Source: Burkholderiales bacterium
Lineage (GTDB): Bacteria > Pseudomonadota > Gammaproteobacteria > Burkholderiales > SG8-41
Direction: 5' to 3'
DNA length: 64,000 nt
Assembly: GCA_020854035.1 (NCBI GenBank)
Contig: JADZGE010000107.1
Coordinates: 22,421 to 86,420, forward strand
Part shown: one piece after another, positions 38,501-43,500 of the stretch
How positions within the stretch are numbered: position 1 is the stretch's first letter
Layout of the letters: the number at the start of each line of letters is the position of its first letter
Notes under the pieces: generated by a model
What the model saw: only the letters and a program-made list of their open reading frames with translations
Database searches by the model: none
What the model was told of the DNA's origin: nothing
Program-made: the position numbers and the translations under genes

Positions 38501-40372
38501 GTCGTCGTCGATGATGGTCGCCTGCGCGGAACTCGCCGCTCCGATCACCGCACCGCCGGTGGCGCTCGCGAGCGACACGCTGAACGTTTCGTTGCCCTCC
38601 TGCAGGATGTCCTGCGTGGTGGCGACGGTGAAGGTCCGCGCGAGCTCGCCCTGGGTGAAGGTGAGGGCGCTCGAGCGGGACGTGAAATCACCCGCGCCCG
38701 CGGTGTCCCCGGCGCCGATCAGCGTGCCGATCGTCACGGCCTGCGCGGCCTCCGCGTCGGCGCTGCGTGACACGGTGAATACGATCCCGGTGCCTTCGAT
38801 CGCGCCCGAGTTCGTCACGGAAAATACCGGCACGGGATCGTTGTCGAGGATGGTGCCCGTCGCGTTCGCGGTCGTGACCGAGCCGAAGCTCGGGTTGCTC
38901 AACGACAGGCGGAAGGTCTGGTCGAGTTCGAACAGCGCATCGTCGAGCAGCGTGACGCTGACCGTCTTCGCTGTCTCGCCCTGCGTGAACGTCAGCGCCC
39001 CGGCCGCCGCCGCGTAGTCCGCGCCCTGCGTCGCCGTGATCCCGGAGGTCGCGAAGTTGACCGTCTGCGAACGCTCGGCGTCCCCCGTGCGGGTAACCGT
39101 GAAAACGACCTGGCCACCCTCGACGTCGGCGGCGCCGGCGCTCACCTGGAAGGTGGGGGCGGGGTCGTTGTCGGTGATCGTGGCGGTTGCCGTGCCGGCG
39201 GTGATCGCCGCGCCACCGGCGGCATTGAAGATTCGCGCCCCGAAGGTTTCGGGCGAGGTGTTGTCGTAGAGCCCATCGTCGATCAGGCCCACCGTGAAGG
39301 TCTTGACGGTTTCGCCCTGGCTGAAGGTGAGCGTGCCGGTCGCGGGGGCGTAGTCGAACTTTCCTTCCAGCGGGCCCCCGGTCGTGACGGCCGTCCCGTC
39401 GAAGGTCGCGAACTCGACGCTCTGGGGTAGCGGGGCATCACCCGTGCGGGTGACCGTGAAGGTGACGATGCCGGCCTCACTCGCGCTGCCTCCGGAGATC
39501 GTGAAGCCCGGATCGCTGATCGACCCCACGCTCGTCGTCAACACTCCGAGCCTCGCGCCATTGGTGGTGCCGGTCAACTCCAGCGTGAAGGTTTCCGTGC
39601 CTTCGAGCAGGTTGTCCGTCAGCGTGGCGATCGTGAGCGTCTTCGTCATCTCGCCCGAGCCGAACGAGACCAGGCCGTCGCCGAACTGAACGAAGTCGGC
39701 GCCGCGGGTCGCGCTACCGCCGGCCGCCGTTACCGTGACCGATGCGGGCTGGGGCCCGCCCGTCCGAACGATTGTGAAGACGAGGTTCCCGCCCTCGACC
39801 GCCGCGACCGAGGCGAGCTCGAACTGCAACGTGGGGACGCCCATCCCGCCTTCGTCCTGTCCGCGGAGATCCGGTGGCGGGGCCGCCACGACGGGATTCT
39901 CGGCGCCGAGTATCTCGTCGAGACCGCCGCCACTGCCACCGGCAGCTGACGGTCCCGCGCCGGCGGCGGCGCCGAACGCCTCCGGAAGGGCTGTCGCTTC
40001 CGGCAGCGAACCGCCGGTGTCCACGGGCTGGCCGCCGCCGCCGCGCGTCTCGGTGCCGCTGGCGGTGACGACGTTCAATCCATCGGCATTTTCGAAAAGG
40101 AGCGTGGCGCTCGGCGACTCGCCCGGCGGCGCGGCAGCCGGGTCGCGGGCCGCGGGAGCCTCGTCCGGAAAGAACGCGCCGAGCGTCACTCGGCCTTCGG
40201 CGTAGACGATGACGAGATCACGCCCGCTGCGCTCGATGCGCAGGCCGGCTGCCTGGGATGGGTCGACCACGCTGATCGTGTCGCCGGGCGACACCTCAAG
40301 GCGGTCACCGGGGTTCAGCTGGACGGTGCGAGCCGTCCCTTTCGCATCGACGATTCTCAGCGATAGTGCCAC
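23504..40372 (-). CDS. Giant type I-secreted adhesin: Calx-beta, FG-GAP, RTX
   Basis: This 5622-residue protein is predicted to be a surface adhesin or matrix scaffold. Residues 1-65 form a small beta domain resembling the prefix domain of Bap/BapA proteins (ERSGRDLVIVYAEGRVTLGAFF), followed by an Ala/Gly/Pro-rich linker to about 175. I count 41 Calx-beta-type domains of about 110-120 residues (about 176-4940). Seven FG-GAP repeats with DxNGDGxxD calcium loops (about 4945-5415) could form one integrin-like propeller. Five RTX-type nonapeptides (about 5440-5500) and a hydrophobic, Asp/Thr-rich C-terminus suited to a type I export signal end the protein. Only Gly/Ala/Ser/Thr/Asp/Asn-rich sequence is seen and no cysteine-rich part. 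GTG 40372 follows GGGGGAG. The exporter genes lie upstream on the same strand. Ligand and size class (about 0.55 MDa) are inferred. Confidence 0.93.
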   Translation of the reverse strand: MALSLRIVDAKGTARTVQLNPGDRLEVSPGDTISVVDPSQAAGLRIERSGRDLVIVYAEGRVTLGAFFPDEAPAARDPAAAPPGESPSATLLFENADGLNVVTASGTETRGGGGQPVDTGGSLPEATALPEAFGAAAGAGPSAAGGSGGGLDEILGAENPVVAAPPPDLRGQDEGGMGVPTLQFELASVAAVEGGNLVFTIVRTGGPQPASVTVTAAGGSATRGADFVQFGDGLVSFGSGEMTKTLTIATLTDNLLEGTETFTLELTGTTNGARLGVLTTSVGSISDPGFTISGGSASEAGIVTFTVTRTGDAPLPQSVEFATFDGTAVTTGGPLEGKFDYAPATGTLTFSQGETVKTFTVGLIDDGLYDNTSPETFGARIFNAAGGAAITAGTATATITDNDPAPTFQVSAGAADVEGGQVVFTVTRTGDAERSQTVNFATSGITATQGADYAAAAGALTFTQGETAKTVSVTLLDDALFELDQTFRLSLSNPSFGSVTTANATGTILDNDPVPVFSVTNSGAIEGTGIVFTVSRSADAEAAQAVTIGTLIGAGDTAGAGDFTSRSSALTFTQGELARTFTVATTQDILQEGNETFSVSLASATGGAVIGAASSAQATIIDDDIASFIISDTSVTEGGNLVFTVIRTLNAPGVNHFVDFAVTPGTATAGTDYDNSGPVISGVLTFADGVLSRTITVPTAVDGTYELAETVQVTLSNPATSGGALPSIGGGTAFGTITNDDPAPSLSISVDSGTTPAPENGTVVFRVVRAGDAQPDQTVQFSTVSGSAVAGSDFTAQSGTLTFTQGETTRLISVAPIDDAVYDSQANERLAVTLGATSFGAVTTATATGEIADNEAAPQVSISDAAAVAEGGLATFTVSRDIGSDAQQRVVYTTANGTAAAPGDFTAVSATLTFAPGELSKTVTVATVNDTTFDSAPAEDFSVTLSIPGSSFGTIGDGTGAGTVNDNDPAPVYSLSANGPLAEGDPGAAGTFTFTIARDRLADEVQVVNFSTALHAVGAADAAEPTDFNPENLDVTFAPNQLTRTVTVVAVADTISEASETFLGTLATVAGGGTLSLGTPVATATIQTDDPAPVYNLAVNSPLNEGDPGTPATFTFTISRNRESEATETVDFTTALGGGPDAAEASDFVPRAETVTFLPGDGLAKTLLVETVGDTQYEVNGATRDEGFRGIISNAQGGGATLGTMTVVTAIIQDDDANPALAIADSAAPEGAGVVFTVTRTGDAESVQTVRFAASLGGTGNPAEAGDFTPVNGTLTFNPGDTSQSFTVPTAEDGLFELDEVFRVSLTSATGGAVISGASAQGTIQNDDPVPVFSIGDPSVTEGGALVYTVTRTGDAAEAQTVEIGLAAGGSATLDEDYLAGAGTLTFTQGESSRTFTVVTLDDGLQEGNETLLATLANPGGGAVLGTATGTATIVDNDIPTFRIDVLNVALNEGTAGTLTFTISRTLDSTVEQTVDVTVAAGTATSGVDYTASNQVLTFAPGQLSRTFSVTVTDDGAYEADETLFVSISNAQGGAAGANINPAFATATGTIQNDEAAPLFSVAAGAAGAEPGTALTFSVARDLNGASTVEPVQTVVVSSVAGGSALAATDFTAASQTLTFTGSQTSATFTVPVLNDSVFEGSETVFASLTGATGGASIVGTQSLATGTINDDETAPDFSFTGNPAQVAEGNAVVFTVARSGASQSPQIVAYSTVDGTALAGSDYTAQGGVLTFTGSDTTRTVTVLTTDDTLFDSGATENFTITLGATNFGNVGSPATGTISDNEVAPAFSVSAGAAATEGGAVVFTVTRNRGADAAQTVSFSTVPGTALEAGNADYNGAAGVLTFTGTETTRTLTVTTINDTLFDSVATENFTVTLGATNFGTIASGTATGAINDNDTVAPAFSITAGPTLAEDGGGIVFTVNRTRGADATQTVSFTTVNGTAIAGADYAAQSGVLTFTGTETSQTITVAVTDDAVFDGADLESFTVSLSAPSYGTISGAVASGVIDDNEAPPAYSLAVSGAVAEGTPGAAGAFTFTITRDRLSDATQVVNFATALHGAATNPAEAGDFAGVSATPVTFAPADATRTIVVNAVADAIFEADETFLGTLTTAAGGGTLTLGTSVATATILNDEAAAPTFSISNGTAIEGVAGTAGALTFTVTRSGDAEDPQTVAFSTADSGAGAGFATAGADYTSASGTLTFTQGQTSATFTVATLQDAAVEGTESMVAALGAVNFGGVTTATGTGTIQDDDVPVYSIGSPSVAEGAAGTGGILTFTVTRDKVAGAGITQSIDVQVAGGTAAAGTDYTAPGGTIVLTFSESDLARTFTVAALGDALFEANETILATLSNIQNVSGPPVGGTILTGTGTGTLTNDDATPSFSVTPAAANEGLGIVFSVTRSNDAQMDQSVRVSTYNQGVGPAFATAGTDYTAVDTVLTFTQGELAKNVTVTTIDDALFELSEAFGLTLTSATGGASILAASAAGTINNDAAGGNDAIPVFSISGGAATEESNAITFTVTRAGDAQATQTVSFATVAGTASQTLPGQDYLGASGALTFTTGETVKSFTVATIADGLFEGATPETFTAVLSGPTGGAVLGAATGTGSITDNDAAPVFSFFNPAVSANEGNGANGVLTFAVVRSGNSQATQIVNFATALDAAGADPAEPADFVASSGALTFTSLDGFNATKTFTVQATADTAFEGAETFLATLSGAANATATGTILNDDTAPVYTLAVSAAAAEGTPGAAGAFTFTVTRDRLAEATQVVNFATGLSGAANAAEADDFTAVPATGLTFAPGQLARTVVVNAVADAVFEGNEIFLGTLTTAAGGGTLTLGATTLVTATINNDDAAPLYNLAVSGAAAEDGPAAYTFTITRDRLAEATQVVNFATALSGAASAAEAGDFTSVGTTGITFQPGELSRTVVVNAIADTVFEDNEIFLGTLTTAAGGGTLTLGTATLVTATIGNDDGAPTFAINSASATEGAAGTAGVLTFAVTRTGNAEAPQTVQFATVSGTAGEGFDYTGNSGTLTFTQGQASATFTVATIQDALVEGTESLLATLGATNFGSVTAATGTGSIVDDDIPIFSIGSVAATEGAPLTFAVTRDRAGVEQSIVVNVAAGTAGASDFTTPVPNPLTLTFSNSTIAGGPGFTQTFTVATTADTVFENDETVLATLGAISGGPGGNINPAFATATGTIQDDETAPDFELTATSAGAEPGTDLTFTVTRNLNGSSSIEPTQTVVVTALNGTATAGADYTASTQTLTFTTGENAKSFVVPVLNDGLFEGAETVIASLSGATGGAAIGAAATLAGTINDDEAAPTFSIADASVAEGAAGTNGILTFAVVRSGGAQATQVVTYATAAAGGAGDGDALAEANDFVATGGALTFTSLDAGTTTRFFTVQAVGDAVFEASETFTVTLGGAAPASTATGTLTNDDGAPAFSFVSANVAGAEGTAGNGALVFSVARSGNAEATQVVSFTPATSGADNGDVAAEADDIVTGAGSVTFTSLDGANATKSFTVVTQADAIVEASETFTVTLGGAAPALLATGTISNDDLTAPSFNLTAVTTGAEAGPAHLTYTVTRTGNAEAAQTVVLSTVNGSATSGLDYTASTQTLTFTKGETAKSFVVNVLDDALFEGAETVIASMASATGGAVIGATATLAGTINDDEAAPTFSIGNASATEGGFVTFAVVRSGTAQATQVVTYATAAASGAGNGDAAAETGDFTATGGAVTFTSLDAGTTTRFFSVQTSADAVFEADETFTVTLAGAAPAATATATITNDDAAPTLAITPASATEGAAMTFVVNRIGNAEATQTVQFATSDIGAVAPGDYTGNSGTLTLTQGQGTATFTVATVQDTLTEGTETLRVSLSSASFGTIAGAGTATGSIIDDDIPIFSINSSSVAEGGVLTFSVARDRTGATQTIEVNVTAGTATAGGDYTAPGGTITLTFAPADATRTFTVQTTADTVFESDETLFAALGAITGGSGGNVSGSAGTGTGTIQNDDAQPSVSIAATTAGSETGPAAVTFTVTRTGTAQATQTVTVNAAIGGSNPVAAGDFSAALTTLTFTSLDASGATRTFTVNVTDDAVFELQETMLATLASASPGLTIGTGTATGFINDNDAAPSFSVTDAQANEGTGIVFTVTRSSGSVQPPQTVVINSMVSGGAQPGVAESGDFSVTGTTLTFTQGETAKTFTVATTADTVFEPNETFLVSLSTPSGGATINPAATTATGTITNDDATPAFSIANSSGAEGTAADGSIVFSVVRSGNAETDQVVNWASAAATGTGNGDTAAESGDFTAASGAVTFTSLDGANATKTFTVATVADGVFEPAETFQVVLSGAAGATATGTITNDEAAPAFSIGNASANEDGGVLTFAVTRAFGPGVTASEAAQAVSYATADAAATVASGDYNPASGALTFTGSETTRTFTVQSNTDAVFENDETFTAALSGATGGATLGAPATGTGMLLEEDAAPVVSIAASASATEGSPVTFTVTRDRVTQPTHTVVYSTALGGGGDQAEAGDFTAASNATFTFTPGQLTGTFTVASTQDTVYENDENFLVTLGSTNLGTVNAGAATATGTIMDNEPDPVFTVNSPSAPEGASLTFTVTRTFGSGTSSEPAQTVTIATSDGTAQIADSDYTANSATLTFTGAETTRTFVVATGNDVAPEANETVLALLSAPTGGAVLGGAATGTGTITDNDNINFSIASAAATEGSAVTFTVTRSAVGGVTQTVQFSTAGGTGSDPAEAGDFTAVANQVVTFLPTDGLTKTVTVATVQDGIFESNETFLVTLSNATGGATISTASATGTITNDEAAPAFNIGTASTTEGTLPGTGGVLTFSITRTFSGSTTSAEPVQTVTVNTADGTATVANNDYTPVSGLTLTYTTADGNNATRTFTVQAVADSVDEANENFNVSLSGASGGATIGIGSAVGTINNDDATVTGIDLTALNGTNGGFIMAGAAANNRTGFAVSGGDINGDGFADLILSGQNVTGLSRSQAGAVYVVYGKASGFSNIGNLDTLNGTNGFKIVGALSVERAGYSASVAGDVNGDGFDDIVIGSWRGGYSLVNAYVLFGGTGFGATFDLATLSGSNGFAVTNIPNDNETNSWSRVGTAGDFNGDGFADIMIGNPRGETGALTNNGQSWVVFGKATAYPASFSIASVGGAVAGFELDGGTNNHRSGTAVGTVGDYNGDGLDDIAVGAPGGNQSYLYFGKTSGFSTVALSGLNGSNGGFRLTGSGTLGYSVASAGDVNGDGFADWFVGAPVAGYGASYVVFGKASGFANITAASLNGSTGFRLNGPLNYGQGGYSVSSAGDVNGDGFDDMIVGAPDSVFSGGLPGIGESYIVYGRASFPASLTLSATMSSTDGFRLFAAVNGDRTGHSVSGAGDVDGDGFDDVIIGAPRSDPSGGADAGRVYVVFGTPTGALAFDGRAAGSGQTFSGSGTIVGSGFDDTLTGGSGEDVIVGGRGNDTLAGGGGADSLAGGAGNDTLAFDSLDRRVDGGTGVDTLSFAGSGQSLDLTLVASNKFRGLERIDLTGTGNNSLTLNVQDVLDMTDTEIPGLSGGLATNTNVLLVRGNAGDTVTSSGHGWVASGTISDGAVTYNHYVSGIAHLLVEQNVTQVVS
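23875..24035 (-). repeat. RTX calcium-binding nonapeptide repeats
   Basis: Five tandem GGxGxDxLx-type units (GGSGEDVIV, GGRGNDTLA, GGGGADSLA and GGAGNDTLA, preceded by GSGFDDTLT) sit near the C-terminus of the giant protein, as is usual for type I substrates that fold on calcium outside the cell. Confidence 0.85.
24130..25545 (-). repeat. Seven FG-GAP (integrin-like) repeats
   Basis: Seven copies of a roughly 65-residue unit with GDxNGDGFxDxxxG calcium loops and VYVVYGKASGF-type ends are encoded here. Seven blades fit a complete integrin-alpha-type beta-propeller, suggesting a ligand-binding head near the C-terminus. Confidence 0.85.
25545..39845 (-). repeat. Array of 41 Calx-beta domains with seven-domain super-repeat
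   Basis: Forty-one domains follow the pattern (F/Y)S(I/V)...EG...(V/L)TFTVTR...QTV.F.T...DYT...LTFT.G...TFTV...D...FE..E...V.LS...G......GTI.NDD. Most linkers end D(D/N)xAP. The linkers before domains 5, 12, 19, 26, 33 and 40 lack the A and in places the P (for example DDDIP), giving landmarks near 38505, 36060, 33620, 31140, 28710 and 26275. These are spaced 2430-2480 bp apart, exactly seven domains. Confidence 0.85.
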
Positions 40373-40399
40373 TCAGCTCCCCCGTGCGGGTCGTGAAAC

Positions 40400-40416
40400 C
40401 TCAAGTTAGTTCTTGA
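40400..40416 (-). promoter_or_regulatory. CTCAAGTTA element with inverted repeat upstream of the giant gene
   Basis: CTCAAGTTA lies 28 bp upstream of the GTG start, and TCAAG (40401-40405) pairs with CTTGA (40412-40416) as an inverted repeat. The same 9-mer occurs upstream of the tolC gene at 52604-52612, again with a CAAG/CTTG inversion. It may be a shared operator; no protein can be assigned. Confidence 0.35.
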
Positions 40417-40563
40417 TATTACAGCATAAGCAGCGGACTTTGGTGACATTTCCCCGGCCGCTCGCCACGGCCGCGGAGTCCGCGCCGGAGCGTCTGATTT
40501 ACGCAACGATTCTTGGCCTGTTTTGGCCGCTTTGCGAGGCAATTTTGCACAAGGGCACACCTG

Positions 40564-43500
40564 TCACGCTCGCGTCTCGGTTTCACGGAACCGGGCAAGC
40601 CGCTGCGCCGTGCGTTCGATCACGGATGGCCAGTCCCCCGTCCTCGGCTGCCGCAGGAGCGTCATGGTCGGATACCAGACGCTCTCTTCCCGTTCCAGCA
40701 TCCAGCGCCAGTCGGGGGCGTGGGGGAGCAGCACCCAGACCCGCTTGCCCAGCGCCCCCGCGAGGTGCGCAACCGAAGTGTCCACCGTGATGACGAGGTC
40801 CAGGTTGGAGATGAAGGCGGCGGTGTCGGCGAAGTCCGTCAGGAACCGCGTATCGTCAGCCAGGCGCTCGTCGCGGCCGGCCGGCGGCTTCTGCAGGCTG
40901 TGCCACGCGATTCCCGGGACAGCGAACACGGGCGAGAGCAGAGGAAATGGGATCGACCGCCAGCGGTCATGGGGGTGCTCGGGGCGTCCGGCCCAGGCGA
41001 GCCCGACCCGCAATCCCGTCCCGCCGGCGGCAAGGCGCCCGCGCCACGCCTCCGTGAGGCTGGGGTCCGCCGTCACGTAGGGCACGGTCGCGGGAACCGC
41101 AGCGAGCGTGGTGCCGAGCGCGAGCGGCAGCGTAAGCAGCGGGCAGTGCAGGTCGAAGGCGGGCAGTGGCGCTCCGGCGACGACGACTTCCGCGACGCCG
41201 GCAGCGCGCGTGAAGAGGCGGGCTGTCTCGGGCCGGGACTCGACGAGGATGGTTGCCCCGCGTTCGGCGAGCACCGCGGCATAGCGCACGAACTGGATCG
41301 CATCGCCCAGTCCCTGCTCCGCGTGCAGCAGGATCCGCCGGCCGCGCGGGTCTTCGCCGGCGTAACGCGGGTGAGGGAAGCGGCGCTCCAGCCGGCGCCC
41401 GTCCGCCGTCCGCCAGCGCCATTCGTACTCGGGCCAGCCGCGGGCGAAGTCACCCGTGAGCAGGAGTGCGAGCGAAAGGTTCCAGTGTGCGTCCGGATTA
41501 CCGGGCTCGGCGGCGACCGCGGATTCGAAAGCGCGTATGGCCGCATGCGGTTCGCCGCGCTGGACGTGGATCGTTCCGAGGTTCGAGTGCGCCCTCGCGT
41601 CGCCGGGCTTCAGTTCGATCGCGCGCTCGTAGCACGGCTGCGCCTCGTCGAGCGCGTCGCGATCCTGCAGCACGTTGCCGAGGTTGTACCACGCCTCGGC
41701 AAAGGCGGGATTGTGGCGTATCGCAGCGCGAAAATGCGCTTCCGCTTCGGCGGCACGCTTCAGGTGGTGGAGCGCCGTGCCGAGGTTGTAGTGCGCTTCG
41801 GCATGATCGGGTTTTAGCCGCAGCGCTTCGCGGTAGCTCGCCACCGCTTCCTCGTACCGTGCTTCGTCCTTCAGCACGTTGCCGAGGCTCGCGTGATAGG
41901 CGGCACCGTGAGGCTGCAGGCCGAGCGCGCGGCGAATGCAGCGGGCGGCCTCCGCGTGCCGCTTCGACTGGCGCAGCGCGACTCCCAGCAGGTGCCAGGC
42001 GTCCGCGCAGCCGGTGTCGAGCGCGAGCGCGCGCCGGTAGAGCGGAATCGCCGCCGCGGGGTCGCCGCCCTGGTGCCGGCGCGCGGCTTCCGTCACGAGC
42101 GCCGCGGCGGAAGGCGCCTTCGCCGCGGCGGCTGGCCGGCCGACGAACCCGGCGAGCGCCCCGGCGACGCGCTCCAGGACCTCGTCCCAGTCGCCCCATT
42201 GCCGTTGCCGGAACAGCCGGGCGGTCGGATACCAGGGACTGTCTTCGCGCTCGAGGAGCCAGCGCCAGTCGGGGGCGCAGGGCAGCAGTATCCACACCGG
42301 CACGCCGAGGGCGCCCGCAAGGTGGGCGACGGCAGTATCGGCGCAGATCACGAGATCGAGGCTCGCGACGAGGGTGGCGGTGTCGGCGAAATCGTTCAGT
42401 TCCGCCGTGAAGTCGGCAAGCCGCATGCCGCCCGGCGGGTTCGCGCCCTGGCGCGCGGGCGCCCCCTTTTGCAGGCTCACGAACGAGACGCCCGGTACGA
42501 TCGCGAGAGGCGCGAACGCGGCGAGCGGGAGCGAGCGATTGCGGTCGTTCTTGTGGTGCGGGCTGCCGGCCCACACGATGCCGGCGTGGAATCCGCCACC
42601 GAGCCGTTCGCGCCACGCCGCCACGCGCTCCGGCTCCGCCGCAAGGTACGGCACCTCGCGCGGCAGCGCACCGAGGTCGTGCCCGAAAGCGAGCGGCAGC
42701 GACATGAGCGGGCAATGCCGGTCAAAGCGCGGCAGGGTGGCGCCCCGCGCCACGAGCCGGTGAATCCCCGGCACCGCCGAGAACAGGCGCACGAGCTCGG
42801 GTTGGCACTCCACCACGACTTCGGCACCGCGCGCCGCGACGAGCGGCGCGTAGCGGATGAACTGGATGGTGTCGCCGAAGACCTGCTCGGCGTGAAGCAG
42901 AATGACCGTTCCCGCGATGTCCTCGCCGCGCCACTGCGGCTGCGTGAAATCACGCGGCGGCGAGGGGAAATCCTTCCATCGCCAGCGCCACTCGTACTCG
43001 CGGAAGCCCTCCCGCAGCTCGCCCGAGAGGAGCAGAGCGAGCGCGTAGTTCCAGTGCGCCTCGGGATAATCGGGCCGCATCGAGAGCGCCGCGCGATAGC
43101 ACGACAGGGCGTCCGGCACGCGGCCCTGCGACTGCAGCGCCTGTCCCAGGTTCATGTGCGCATCGGTGTAGTCGGGACGCTCTTCGATCGCCTGCCGCGT
43201 CCGGGCGACGGCCTCGGTCAGGCGACCGAGCCGCTGCAGCGCGTTGCCGAGATTCATCAGGGCTTCCGGGTAGCGCGGCCGCAGCCGCAGCGCTTCCTCG
43301 TACGAAGCGAGCGACTCCTCGTAGCGCGCCAGCGCCTGCAGCGTGTTGCCCAGGTTGACGTGTCCTTCGGCGTAGGCCGGCTGCAGGCGCAGCGCTTCGC
43401 GGATCGCCGTGTACGCGCCTTCCGGATCGCCGGCAGCCTTGAGGAGGAGCCCGAGGTTGTTGTGCGCTTCGGCATACCCGGGCTTCAGCCGTATTGCTTC

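Noticed and set aside
28364..38770. 3468-residue open frame on the plus strand opposite the giant adhesin gene
   Set aside because: It is Arg/Gly/Glu-rich with no domain pattern and mirrors the GC-rich Calx-beta codons; an antisense shadow of a highly repetitive gene.
25545..39845. CRISPR-like or minisatellite array
   Set aside because: The repeats are diverged protein domains of about 340 bp, not short identical units with spacers.
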